Shown here piece by piece: positions 17,863 to 26,431 of a stretch of DNA of 64,000 bases. This stretch comes from Odoribacter sp. GTDB taxonomy: Bacteria > Bacteroidota > Bacteroidia > Bacteroidales > Muribaculaceae. The stretch is taken from positions 62,001 to 126,000 of the forward strand of contig JAMPHZ010000001.1 of NCBI GenBank assembly GCA_023663145.1, in the 5' to 3' direction. Within the stretch, counting starts at the first letter, position 1. Each line of letters opens with the position of its first letter. Both the position numbers and the translations under genes were made by a program. The notes under the pieces are model-generated. The model was not told where the DNA came from, searched no databases, and worked only from the letters and a program-made list of their open reading frames with translations.

Positions 17863-18566
17863 TTAAGCCTGGCTAATGTTTCGTTGAAACGGTCAAGGAG
17901 CCAACGGTCCTGCTCGTCAAGTGACATTTGAGAATTGTCGAGTGCTATAGCGTCGGAAGCGCGTCTCAGGGGACTTTCAGCACGTGTGCGGTCAATCTCG
18001 TCGCGGCGCACGACATTTGCGAGCACTTCGGCGAATGTCACGTTGGAGCCTTTCGCAATAAGTTCGGTAAAACGGCGCTGAGCGCGTGTCTGGGCTGTGG
18101 CGTCAAGATATATCTTAAGCTCGGCGTCAGGGAAGACGGTGGTGCCGATGTCGCGGCCGTCCATTACGATGCCTTTATCTGCACCGAGAGCCTGTTGCTT
18201 TCTTACGAGGTCATGACGTACGGCAGGTATCGCCGATACCGGTGATACCACATTTGAAACACGTAGCTGGCGAATTGTGTCCTCAACGTCGACACCGTTC
18301 AGCATGGTGTGTTGTGATCCGTCGGGCTGTGGCTCGAAGTCTATCTCAATTGACGGTAGGGCGTCTGTCAGTGCAGGCACGTCGACGGTGCCGTCAAGGT
18401 TTACAATTCCATTTTCAAGGCCGTAAAGTGCTACAGCGCGATACATTGCACCGGAATCAATATACCGGTATCCGATCTGCGAGGCGAGGCGGCGGGCCAT
18501 TGTGCTCTTACCTGATGAAGAGAAGCCGTCGATAGCGACGATTATGCGTTGAGTGGTTTTAGTCAT
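17859..18566 (-). CDS. cmk: Cytidylate kinase
   Basis: It phosphorylates CMP and dCMP. The protein has 235 residues with the P-loop GFSSSGKST (14-22), the CMP-site IDSGAMYRAVA, and MDGRDIGTTVFPDAELKIYL near 140-160, followed by the lid TAQTRAQRR. Size and motifs are normal. It overlaps ispH by ATGA and lies 7 bases after porQ. Confidence 0.96.
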   Translation of the reverse strand: MTKTTQRIIVAIDGFSSSGKSTMARRLASQIGYRYIDSGAMYRAVALYGLENGIVNLDGTVDVPALTDALPSIEIDFEPQPDGSQHTMLNGVDVEDTIRQLRVSNVVSPVSAIPAVRHDLVRKQQALGADKGIVMDGRDIGTTVFPDAELKIYLDATAQTRAQRRFTELIAKGSNVTFAEVLANVVRRDEIDRTRAESPLRRASDAIALDNSQMSLDEQDRWLLDRFNETLARLK

Positions 18567-18573
18567 TGTTATA

Positions 18574-19599
18574 TCATCGAATTAAATCGTTGAGGCTGAG
18601 ATTAAGATTCACCATCAGTGTGGTAGCCCCGGTGTGAGGTTGGGCAAAGGCGAGTCCTACACCGAATCCTCGGCCTCTGAATCCACCGGCGATGCTCCAT
18701 CCTGAAATGAAGCTGCGTGAATAGGTTGACATATCGGTGCGTGTCTTGTAGTTGTAGCCGATGCCAAGATAAAAAGATTTGCTTGATATAAGGTCGGCTC
18801 CGAATATCAGGTGTCTGAACAGATTGCTCGTAAATGAGCTTTTAAGTTCAGTAGCTGAAGCATCGGTGCCGTCGCCATTGTCCATGTATGGCAATTTCCA
18901 TTTGGTGAGGTTCCATGCAGTTATAGAGAATCTTACCGGGAAGTTGCCGAAAGACTGCGACCAACCGAGACGTATGTCAAAGGGTAGTCTGTCGTAGGCT
19001 TGATCGAATCGTTTGAGCTGTCCACCGAGGTTGGCAATTACGGCAGATAAAGATAGATCCTTGTCGGAGTCGTAGTAATTTATACCCAAATCTGTCGAGA
19101 TGGCAAAAGCTGTATAGTCGGCATAGCCGCTGTATAGCATTTTCAGTGCTATGCCGCCGCGCAGGCGATCGGTTATGTCGTGTGAGAATGCCCCACCGAA
19201 AGCTACGTCTTTAGGGGAAAAAGTGCCGACCGTTGATCCATCAGGAAGTGTCTCGGTTATTGATCCGTAGCCGAAATACTGTATTGAAGCGCTCCATGCG
19301 GCTCTGTCTCCTGCACTATGTGTGAATCTGGCACCTGCGAAGTTGCTGCTGCCGAGGTAATGCATATAGTTTACTGCTATCTGTCCGCTCATCTCAGGGC
19401 CGAGTAGAGCCGGATTCTGATCGGCAATCTGCATTTCATCATCGACAAGTGAGATATTTATGCCGCCAAGACCATAAATCTTGCTTGATGATGTTATGTT
19501 CAGCCAATTGTAGCTTGAAGCTCCGTCTTGTGCCATGACCTGGAGCACTGGGAACAGCACGGTGACGGCGCATATTATGAGTTTAGTGAGTTTGTTCAT
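18574..19599 (-). CDS. porQ: Type IX secretion system protein PorQ-like
   Basis: The protein has 341 residues with a signal peptide (to about ...VLQVMAQ), then SSYNWLNITSSSKIYGLGGINISLVDDEMQIADQNPALL, quoted here only by its ends NWLNITSSS and NPALL, which is the hallmark of PorQ and related FadL-like barrels. It ends in beta strands (LMVNLNLSLNDLI). In T9SS organisms PorQ is an outer-membrane barrel, in the attachment complex, that shuttles A-LPS with PorU, PorV and PorZ. Here it leads cmk-ispH. With the PorE-like gene at 51-53 kb it argues for at least part of a T9SS; the core genes porKLMN are not in the window. Confidence 0.83.
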   Translation of the reverse strand: MNKLTKLIICAVTVLFPVLQVMAQDGASSYNWLNITSSSKIYGLGGINISLVDDEMQIADQNPALLGPEMSGQIAVNYMHYLGSSNFAGARFTHSAGDRAAWSASIQYFGYGSITETLPDGSTVGTFSPKDVAFGGAFSHDITDRLRGGIALKMLYSGYADYTAFAISTDLGINYYDSDKDLSLSAVIANLGGQLKRFDQAYDRLPFDIRLGWSQSFGNFPVRFSITAWNLTKWKLPYMDNGDGTDASATELKSSFTSNLFRHLIFGADLISSKSFYLGIGYNYKTRTDMSTYSRSFISGWSIAGGFRGRGFGVGLAFAQPHTGATTLMVNLNLSLNDLIR

Positions 19600-19664
19600 T
19601 TTTCAGAGTTGGATAATTACTAAACGGAATGCGCCGGTATTTATTGTATGCTGTTTAACCGGTC

Positions 19665-20597
19665 TTATTTGCTGCGGGGCTTGATTGATGGCAGTATATG
19701 GCGAATCTTGAGTATGCGTCGTGATATGTTGCGGGTGGCTATAGCTGATGATACACTTGCAAGTATTAACACTATCCCTATAAGGCTCCGCATGTTTATG
19801 GTTTGCCCGTATATTATTGCAGCTCCCACTATGACGGTAATCGGTTCGAATACACCTAAAACGGCGGTTGATATATGCCCTGAGAGGTTTACGGCCTTTT
19901 CGGTAAATATAAATGAAATGATGGTAGGACAAACTGCGATAAGCAGGATATAAAGCCAATTCAAGGGCGTATGCGGCACCATCGCATAGCCTCGGACAAC
20001 GATGATGAGACCGAAGATGAAAGCACAGGTCAGTGTGATCCAAAATGTCATGGTGAGAGTGGATACACCTCTCAATCCGTCGTCGTTTATGGCTATGTGA
20101 TATATGGCATATAAGAGCGCTGCTACAGTCAACATGACAAGCCCTGAGGGAGATACATGCAGTGTAGTCGTAAAACCACCTATCAGCCATATTCCTGCAA
20201 GGCAGCATATTATAGCTGCAAATGCTTGTGTGCGAAGTATCTCATGGAAGAAGCCGGCCATGAGCAGCGCTATGATAAGCGGATATATGTAAAATATGCT
20301 CGATGCAAGTCCGAGATCTACCTTGGTGAATGATGTGTATAGCAACGCGAATGTAATGGCTACCAGTATCCCGAGCCCGCAGATAGGTAGAATCCGGTCA
20401 GTTCCTATGTTTATGTGTCGTCCGCGGTGTTTCAAGAAAACAAAAACGGCCGGCAGTGCGACTGTAAACCGGAAGAAAAGTATGGAGATTACGTCTATAC
20501 CCTCAGTGATAAGGTCGTAGACAAGTAACGGAACGATGCCACTTATCATTGCCGCTATGATTCCATAGATATATCCTTTCCAATTAACCGCTTTCAT
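19665..20597 (-). CDS. EamA/DMT-superfamily transporter
   Basis: The protein has 310 residues, almost all in about ten hydrophobic helices, arranged as two EamA repeats (first about 8-140, second about 155-295). The typical signatures are AMISGIVPLLVYDLITEG near the N-terminus and FTEKAVNLSGHISTAVLGVFEPITVI in the second repeat, where Glu and Pro are usual. It exports or imports small metabolites across the inner membrane; the substrate is not predictable. It is the first gene of the operon toward porQ (65-base gap). Confidence 0.9.
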   Translation of the reverse strand: MKAVNWKGYIYGIIAAMISGIVPLLVYDLITEGIDVISILFFRFTVALPAVFVFLKHRGRHINIGTDRILPICGLGILVAITFALLYTSFTKVDLGLASSIFYIYPLIIALLMAGFFHEILRTQAFAAIICCLAGIWLIGGFTTTLHVSPSGLVMLTVAALLYAIYHIAINDDGLRGVSTLTMTFWITLTCAFIFGLIIVVRGYAMVPHTPLNWLYILLIAVCPTIISFIFTEKAVNLSGHISTAVLGVFEPITVIVGAAIIYGQTINMRSLIGIVLILASVSSAIATRNISRRILKIRHILPSIKPRSK

Positions 20598-20613
20598 ATC
20601 TAAAAGTCAGGCG

Positions 20614-20621
20614 CAAAGTTA
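20614..20621 (-). promoter_or_regulatory. -7 promoter box for the eamA operon
   Basis: Minus-strand TAACTTTG followed by GCGCC, 16 bases before the ATG at 20597. It matches TAnnTTTG. No clear TTTG at the right distance. Confidence 0.6.
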
Positions 20622-20736
20622 GTGAAATTTTATCGAAATTGCTAATTAGATATCATGTTTTTTATCTGAGGTTTAGGAAATGATAAAATTATGAGAGAGT
20701 GCATTATTAAAGAGTGTTAATTTTGATGTTTGACTA

Positions 20737-20768
20737 TTGTAGAGTCAGGCGTTTTAATTGTATCTTTG
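20737..20768 (+). promoter_or_regulatory. Promoter for thioesterase-dprA (TTG-N21-TATCTTTG)
   Basis: TTG at 20737-20739 and TATCTTTG at 20761-20768 are 21 bases apart. The ATG at 20788 follows 19 bases after the box. This supports 20788 as the start rather than an ATG at 20758, which lies upstream of the -7 box. Confidence 0.7.
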
Positions 20769-20787
20769 TATCTATTTTAATTATAAA

Positions 20788-21195
20788 ATGAGACCGGCTA
20801 AGAACTATATATTTGAGTTGCCCATGAAGGTGCGAGATTATGAGGTGGATTCAGAAGGAATTGTAAATAATGCTGTTTATCTGCATTACCTTGAGCACAC
20901 ACGGCATGAATTCTGCGAGAAGGCAGGCCTTTCGTTCCGAGACATGCATTCGCGGGGCATAGATCCGGTGCTATCACGTGTCGAGATCAATTACCGGCGA
21001 CCGCTGGGTCTTGGTGACAAGATGGTATCGAAGCTTGCAGTGAGCCGGCGCGGGCCTTTGTTTGTATTCATACAAGACATCTTTAACGAGCGTGGAGAAT
21101 CGGTGGTTGAAGCGGTAGTAAACGTGGCTACGATGGTGAATGGACGTCTGACACGCGGTGAGGAGCTTTTCAAGCATTTTGAGAAATATATTTGA
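20788..21195 (+). CDS. Acyl-CoA thioesterase, 4HBT/YbgC hot-dog family
   Basis: The protein has 135 residues from MRPAKNYIFELP. The hot-dog signature is MKVRDYEVDSEGIVNNAVYL with the catalytic-type Asp in VDSEGIVNN, then YLEHTRHEF on the long helix and NYRRPLGLGDKM on the sheet. Such enzymes hydrolyse acyl-CoA or acyl-ACP thioesters in the cytosol. It lies 5 bases upstream of dprA in the same operon. Confidence 0.9.
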   Translation: MRPAKNYIFELPMKVRDYEVDSEGIVNNAVYLHYLEHTRHEFCEKAGLSFRDMHSRGIDPVLSRVEINYRRPLGLGDKMVSKLAVSRRGPLFVFIQDIFNERGESVVEAVVNVATMVNGRLTRGEELFKHFEKYI

Positions 21196-21200
21196 CCTGA

Positions 21201-22310
21201 ATGGTAGCTGCTCGGGTTTATGATATGGCATTTTCGTTGTTGCCGGGGATGACAATCCCGGTGGCATCAGTTGTGCTTGATCGTATTGGATCAGCCGAGC
21301 AGTTTTTTACATTGCCTTTTTGTGAACTTAAGGAGGCCCTCAGAGGCAGTACTGGGGCAATTGTGAATGATTGCCGTGCACCGGCTCTTGATATAGCCCG
21401 TCGTGAGGCATGCTTTGTAAGCGACAAGAAAATAAAGACTGTCTTTTTTACTGATTCAGATTATCCGTCGCGTCTGTCGATGTGTGTTGACGCGCCTTTG
21501 ATGCTGTATTCGACCGGTAATACAGAAATTTTGTCAGGCCGTCATATGGTGGCTGTGGTAGGTACGCGCCGTGCGACTGCGTATGGTATGGATTTCACCT
21601 CATCTCTTATAAGAGATCTTGCGGAGATGCTTGAACGCCCTGTGATTGTGAGCGGACTGGCATATGGAATAGACGCTGCGGCCCATCGTGCCGCTCTTGA
21701 TGCAGGAGTGCCCACAGTGGCTGTGGTGGCGCATGGTCTCAACACTATTTATCCTGCCGAGCACAGGAGCCTTGCGGCGTCAATATGCCATAGCGGAGGT
21801 GGGCTTGTTACAGAATATACATCGCAACAGCGCATCCACCGGTCAAGTTTTCTTGCCCGTAACCGAATAGTGGCGGCGCTGTGTGATGTGACCGTGGTGG
21901 TGGAAAGCGACAGTCATGGTGGTGGATTGGTTACGGCGCGTATAGCCGGAGAGTACGGCAGGCAGGTGTGTGCGGTACCTGGTCGGGCCAATGACAGGTT
22001 CAGCCAAGGTTGTAACAAACTAATCTACACTAACAGCGCGTCAATGATTCGTGGCGCCGAGGATGTTGTTGACCTGATGAATTGGCAAGCAGAAACTAAA
22101 TCGGCTATCCCTCAATTCAATTTTGATATTATTGAACCTGAATTTCAAGAAATCATTGATCATCTTCGAAAGAATCCATCACACACAGCTGCAGATATGT
22201 CTCATGCGTTAGGCCTGTCTATGCCCGTGATAACTCCGCGTCTGATGCAGATGGAGATGGAGGACCTTCTCACAGCCAATCCCGGAGGTAGTTTTACTTT
22301 GAAAGTGTGA
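21201..22310 (+). CDS. dprA: DNA-processing protein DprA/Smf
   Basis: The protein has 369 residues. It has an N-terminal helical SAM-like domain, then the Rossmann-like DprA core with VVGTRRATAYG, VSGLAYGIDAAAHRAALDAG, HRSSFLARNRIVAALC and CAVPGRANDRFSQGCNKLI. A C-terminal winged-helix domain (DHLRKNPSHTAADMSHALGL) follows. DprA loads RecA on incoming single-stranded DNA in natural transformation, but it is widely kept in bacteria not known to be competent. Start ATG 21201 lies 5 bases after the thioesterase stop. Confidence 0.95.
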   Translation: MVAARVYDMAFSLLPGMTIPVASVVLDRIGSAEQFFTLPFCELKEALRGSTGAIVNDCRAPALDIARREACFVSDKKIKTVFFTDSDYPSRLSMCVDAPLMLYSTGNTEILSGRHMVAVVGTRRATAYGMDFTSSLIRDLAEMLERPVIVSGLAYGIDAAAHRAALDAGVPTVAVVAHGLNTIYPAEHRSLAASICHSGGGLVTEYTSQQRIHRSSFLARNRIVAALCDVTVVVESDSHGGGLVTARIAGEYGRQVCAVPGRANDRFSQGCNKLIYTNSASMIRGAEDVVDLMNWQAETKSAIPQFNFDIIEPEFQEIIDHLRKNPSHTAADMSHALGLSMPVITPRLMQMEMEDLLTANPGGSFTLKV

Positions 22311-22378
22311 CAACTTTCACCTCAGTGAGGCTGTTTAATCATATATTTATTATATAACTGACATATACAATCCCATAC

Positions 22379-23254
22379 ATGGAAAAGAAAATCATTCCCG
22401 CTTCAGAGCTTATAATCAATCCTGACGGTTCGGTGTTCCACCTGCACTTGCTGCCTGAACAGCTGACTGACCGCATCATACTTGTAGGTGATCCTGCACG
22501 TGTGAATATGGTGGCTGAGTTCTTCGATACTAAAACTTTTGAGGTGCAGTCGCGAGAGTTTCATACTATAGGAGGAACTTACGGAGGCAAGCCAATCATG
22601 TGTCTGAGCCACGGTATAGGCCCGGACAATATTGATATTGTAATAAACGAGCTTGACGCGTTGGCAAACGTGGATTTTAAAACCCGGGAGGTCAAGGATG
22701 AAAAACGCTCGCTTACTATGGTGCGTATCGGTACATCGGGAGCATTGCAGCCTGATCTGACATTAGGGACACCGGTGATTGCAGAAAAATCAATCGGCTT
22801 TGACGGCGTACTTAATTATTATGCCGGCCGTAATGATGTGGCTGATCTTGAGTTTGAACATGAGTTGTGCAAGCACACAGGATGGAATCCGCTGTGGGCT
22901 AAACCTTATGTTGTGGATGCCGATGCATCACTTGTAGAGACAATAGGCCGCGATGATATGGTGCGTGGCAATACTATCTCGGCTGTAGGTTTTTATGGCC
23001 CACAGGGACGAGAGCTGCGTTTGCCGCTGTCTAATCCTGATCTGAACCGCCTGATAGAGGAATTCGAATATAAAGGCCGGCGTGTTACCAATTATGAGAT
23101 GGAAAGCGCACCGCTGGCCGGTCTCGGAAGGCTGATGGGACATCGCTGTATGACAGTTTGTTCAATTATAGCCAACCGATTCAACAATAATGCCAATCCT
23201 AATTACAAGAGTGGCGTGCGAGACCTTATCGCGACAGTCCTTGATCGCATATAA
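22379..23254 (+). CDS. Nucleoside phosphorylase (uridine phosphorylase-like)
   Basis: The protein has 291 residues of the PNP/UDP family: LVGDPARVNMVAEFF, SREFHTIGGTYGGKPIMCLSHGIG, the phosphate-site RIGTSGALQPDL, and the nucleoside-site NYEMESAPLAGLG. It splits nucleosides with phosphate into base and ribose-1-phosphate. Uridine is the most likely substrate, though the family cannot be fully resolved by eye. It is probably transcribed with dprA, after a 68-base gap, and ends at the hairpin 23281-23307. Confidence 0.9.
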   Translation: MEKKIIPASELIINPDGSVFHLHLLPEQLTDRIILVGDPARVNMVAEFFDTKTFEVQSREFHTIGGTYGGKPIMCLSHGIGPDNIDIVINELDALANVDFKTREVKDEKRSLTMVRIGTSGALQPDLTLGTPVIAEKSIGFDGVLNYYAGRNDVADLEFEHELCKHTGWNPLWAKPYVVDADASLVETIGRDDMVRGNTISAVGFYGPQGRELRLPLSNPDLNRLIEEFEYKGRRVTNYEMESAPLAGLGRLMGHRCMTVCSIIANRFNNNANPNYKSGVRDLIATVLDRI

Positions 23255-23280
23255 TGTGTAAGATTCAGTAATCTAACATG

Positions 23281-23307
23281 TGCAGCCCGGCCAAAAGCCG
23301 GGCTGCA
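23281..23307. terminator. Bidirectional terminator-like hairpin
   Basis: TGCAGCCCGGC - CAAAA - GCCGGGCTGCA forms a perfect 11-bp GC-rich stem with a 5-base loop. It sits between two convergent genes (phosphorylase on plus, deacetylase on minus) and probably ends both transcripts. It has no T-run on either side. Confidence 0.8.
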
Positions 23308-23333
23308 TGTATATGGCGATAAAGTTTTCGTGA

Positions 23334-24101
23334 TCAGAAACGGGCGAATCTGTATCCTAATGATGAGAGGGAGTCAAGAATTTCGGGGAGATGGTTGTAT
23401 AGCTTGTCGGTGCGCACGTCTTGTGTGCCGAGATGGAAAATGATAATGGATCCGTTGAGACCTTCGGCTTGTTCGTGGCTGAAGAGCTGCTTTATCATTT
23501 CGTCTGAAGATTTGTATTCGGCCATGTCGGGAGTGGTGTAATCCCGATAAGTCTCGATGGCTGGCGTGGGGTTTATTATTTCGAGTCCGAGTGAGTCTCG
23601 CAGACAGTCGGCCTGCTGTGGACCTATCCACTCAAAAGGCGGAAGGAACCAACCGGCGCTTGCCCTGTTAATGCCGAAGTTTGCAAGATGTTCGAGATTG
23701 GCCTGTACGTCGGCTATCATAGAATCGGTTGTGACGAGAGGAGTCCGGTTTCTGTCCCAGTCGGCGAGCAGGATATGGCGGTTGCTGTGGCCTCCTACGT
23801 AGTGCCCGTCATCAATGACACGATTGATTATGGCGTTGTTCTCCGGCCTGCTGAGGAAATTGCCTGTGAAGAAAAAATTCCCTTTGATACCTTTGTCAGC
23901 CATTGCATCAAGGGCTGCCGGAGCACCTTCAAACATTGAATCAGCCGAGAAAATCAGGTATATGACCGGTCGGTCGATGTTATGTCTGACCATAGCCCGG
24001 TATCGGTCATAGACGTCGGTCGGCTGTGTCATGTAATGAGTGACAGCGGCGGCTGCGGAGATTACCGCAGTCGCCGCAAGTGTAAATAATATTCGCTTCA
24101 T
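23334..24101 (-). CDS. Polysaccharide deacetylase (NodB-like) with altered motif 1
   Basis: The protein has 255 residues with a signal anchor or signal peptide (FTLAATAVISAAAA). The NodB fold is readable: IYLIFSADSMFEGAPAALD where TFDDGP is usual, FFFTGNFL, the zinc pair His105 and His109 in GGHSNRH, WFLPPFEW (motif 3) and IIFHLG (motif 5). The first Asp of the DD pair is Ala53; Asp54 keeps the metal-ligand position. Either the general base is supplied otherwise or activity is altered. The likely role is trimming acetyl groups on a periplasmic or surface glycan. The gene overlaps trpS by ATGA. Confidence 0.83.
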   Translation of the reverse strand: MKRILFTLAATAVISAAAAVTHYMTQPTDVYDRYRAMVRHNIDRPVIYLIFSADSMFEGAPAALDAMADKGIKGNFFFTGNFLSRPENNAIINRVIDDGHYVGGHSNRHILLADWDRNRTPLVTTDSMIADVQANLEHLANFGINRASAGWFLPPFEWIGPQQADCLRDSLGLEIINPTPAIETYRDYTTPDMAEYKSSDEMIKQLFSHEQAEGLNGSIIIFHLGTQDVRTDKLYNHLPEILDSLSSLGYRFARF

Positions 24102-25180
24102 AATGGTCTGATACCCATAATGTGCCGTACTTCGGCAAGGGTTGCGGCAGCTCGAGCCCGAGCTCGCTCGGCCCCTTGTTTTACTACGCGCCGCAGGTAG
24201 TCCTCATTGGCGAGGATATCCTGTACGCGTTCGCGTATGGGGTTTGTGACTGTCAAGATGTCTTCGGCGAGTTGTTTCTTAAGGTCTCCGTATCGTATGG
24301 AGCAGTCGGCATATGCATTGCGGAAGTGCTCAACTACATCAGGGGTAGATGTAAGCTCGAGCAGCGTGAATAGGTTCGCTACAGGCTCGCTCATGGGCGA
24401 ATTCGGTTCTTTAGGCCCTTCGTCAGTGGTAGCTCGCATCACTTTTTTGCGTAGTACCTTGGGATCGTCAGTAAGGTATATGCAGTTTCCTTCGCTTTTA
24501 CCCATCTTGCCTGAACCGTCAAGCCCAGGCACTTTTACAGGGGCTCCGCCGAAGTCAAAGTCGGTTGGCTCGGGAAACAGTTCAACTCCATAGAAAGAGT
24601 TGAATCGGCGGGCGAATCGGCGGGTAAGTTCGAGATGTTGGAGCTGGTCTTTTCCAACAGGCACCTTTGTGGCTTTCTGTATAAGGATGTCAACAGCCAT
24701 GAGGGTGGGGTAGGTGAGCAGACCTGCGTTCACTCGTTTATTGGTTGATGCGCCTATGATTTCGCGTTCGAATGCTTCGTCATCAGAATCGGCGTCAGTT
24801 GCAGATGAGGCGATGCCTAATGCTTTGCGTGCTTTGTCTTTAAAAGATGCAGTGCGCATAAGTTCTCCGATGCCTACGTGCATGTTGAGCAGGAGGTACA
24901 TCTCAGAGATTTCCGGTATATCGCTTTGAATGAATACGGTGGCTTTTTCCGGATCAATACCTGCCGCAAGGTATTCGGCCAGCACGGTTTTTACGCTGGC
25001 ATGCAGTGCGACGGGATCGGTGGAGGTTGTGAGGGCGTGGAGGTCGGCGATGAAGAAATTGCAGTCATACTGGTCTTGGATCTTGACGAATTTTCCCAGT
25101 GCACCGTAGTAGTTGCCCAGATGAAGGTTTCCGGTTGAGCGTATTCCGCTCAATACTATTTCTTTCTTATCAGATGACAT
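24098..25180 (-). CDS. trpS: Tryptophanyl-tRNA synthetase
   Basis: It charges tRNA-Trp. The protein has 360 residues from ATG 25180, 2 bases after the DUF1015 stop; a TTG at 25186 is possible but weaker. HIGH motif TGNLHLGNYYGAL near 15-27, KMSKS motif GKMGKSEGN near 225, and MAVDILIQKA between them. Class I, normal length. It is fourth in the fur-purA operon. Confidence 0.96.
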   Translation of the reverse strand: MSSDKKEIVLSGIRSTGNLHLGNYYGALGKFVKIQDQYDCNFFIADLHALTTSTDPVALHASVKTVLAEYLAAGIDPEKATVFIQSDIPEISEMYLLLNMHVGIGELMRTASFKDKARKALGIASSATDADSDDEAFEREIIGASTNKRVNAGLLTYPTLMAVDILIQKATKVPVGKDQLQHLELTRRFARRFNSFYGVELFPEPTDFDFGGAPVKVPGLDGSGKMGKSEGNCIYLTDDPKVLRKKVMRATTDEGPKEPNSPMSEPVANLFTLLELTSTPDVVEHFRNAYADCSIRYGDLKKQLAEDILTVTNPIRERVQDILANEDYLRRVVKQGAERARARAAATLAEVRHIMGIRPL

Positions 25181-25182
25181 TT

Positions 25183-26427
25183 TCAATCAAGTTTATGAAT
25201 AATTAGACCCGAGCGTAGTTTAGGCTCGAACCATGTCGTTTTCGGTGGCATGATATTGCCGGTGTCGGCGATATTCATCAATTGTTGCATTGACACGGGG
25301 AAAAGCGCGAGGGCGGCCGCCATCTCGCCGCTGTCGCAGCGATTCTTGAGTTCGTCAAGTCCACGTATGCCTCCCACAAAGTCAATGCGTTTGTCAGAGC
25401 GCAGGTCGGTTATTCCGAGAATATCGCGTAGTATAAGGTCGCTTGATATAGTGACGTCAAGCACGCCTATAGGATCAAGGTCATTATATGTGCCTTCGCG
25501 TGCGGTAAGTAAATACCAGCGGCCTTCGAGGTAAAGTGAGAAATTGTGCAGGCGGTCAGGCCGCCATGGTATGGTGCCCATGTCTTTTACAATAAATTTA
25601 TGTTCGAGACGGGCGAGAAATTCGGCAGGTGAAAGGCCGTTGAGGTCTTTTACAAGACGGTTGTAATCGATGATCTTTAGGTCGGAGGCGGGGAAGGCAA
25701 CGGCAAGGAAATAGTTGTATTCCTCATCACCGCGGTGATCAGGGTTCAGACGCGCTTTCTCATTTCCTACGAGAGCAGCCGCCGCCGTGCGGTGATGTCC
25801 GTCAGCTATGTAAAGATATGGTATTTTGGCGAATTCTTCAGTGATTTTATTTATCATAGATTCGTCGTCAATTACCCAAAATGTGTGACCGAATCCATCA
25901 GGAGCGGTGAAGTCGTATTCGGGTTCACCGGTGGTGACAACAGATATTATATTTGCCAATGTGGCGTTATCGGGAAACGCGAAGAAAACTGGTTCGATGT
26001 TAGCGTTCTGCACACGTACGTGTTTCATGCGGTCTTCCTCTTTGTCGCGGCGCGTGAGTTCGTGTTTCTTGATAACTCCGTTGAGATAGTCGTCAACGTT
26101 GGCAGCTATGACGAAGCCGTGCTGTATGTGGTCACCCATGCGTTGGGCATATATATAGTAATGCTCATTTTCATCCTGACGGAGCCAACCGTTGGTCTGG
26201 AAGGCGTTGAAATTCTCAACAGCTTTATCATATACCTTAGGGTCATGCTCGTCGGTGCCGGGCGCGAAATCAATTTCTGGTTTTATTATATGGTATAGAG
26301 AGCGGGGATTTCCTTCGGCTTCTGCACGAGCTTCTTCCGAATTAAGGACATCATAGGGGCGTGATGCCACTTCGTGGGCTATCTCGCGGGGCGGGCGTAT
26401 GCCTTTGAATGGTTTAACTTTGGCCAT
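25183..26427 (-). CDS. DUF1015 family protein
   Basis: The protein has 414 residues and no signal peptide. The family marks are KPFKGIRPPREIAHEVASRPYDV at the start (quoted in part: RPPREIAHEVASRPYDV), LYHIIKPEI, and the core YIADGHHRTAAAA near residue 205. DUF1015 proteins are widespread and uncharacterised; genomic neighbours in many bacteria are serine and phosphoglycerate genes. The HHRT motif looks like a nucleotide or phosphate site, which is inference. It sits between purA (4-base gap) and trpS. Confidence 0.9.
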   Translation of the reverse strand: MAKVKPFKGIRPPREIAHEVASRPYDVLNSEEARAEAEGNPRSLYHIIKPEIDFAPGTDEHDPKVYDKAVENFNAFQTNGWLRQDENEHYYIYAQRMGDHIQHGFVIAANVDDYLNGVIKKHELTRRDKEEDRMKHVRVQNANIEPVFFAFPDNATLANIISVVTTGEPEYDFTAPDGFGHTFWVIDDESMINKITEEFAKIPYLYIADGHHRTAAAALVGNEKARLNPDHRGDEEYNYFLAVAFPASDLKIIDYNRLVKDLNGLSPAEFLARLEHKFIVKDMGTIPWRPDRLHNFSLYLEGRWYLLTAREGTYNDLDPIGVLDVTISSDLILRDILGITDLRSDKRIDFVGGIRGLDELKNRCDSGEMAAALALFPVSMQQLMNIADTGNIMPPKTTWFEPKLRSGLIIHKLD

Positions 26428-26431
26428 GGTG

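Noticed and set aside
19603..20208. A 201-codon open frame on the minus strand overlapping the eamA gene
   Set aside because: It lies in another frame of the membrane-protein gene 19665-20597, is rich in Cys/His/Arg/Tyr runs and resembles no family; EamA is the clear gene.
25735..26298. A 187-codon open frame on the plus strand
   Set aside because: It is antisense to the conserved DUF1015 gene and has a shadow-like composition (many Val, Tyr, Phe).
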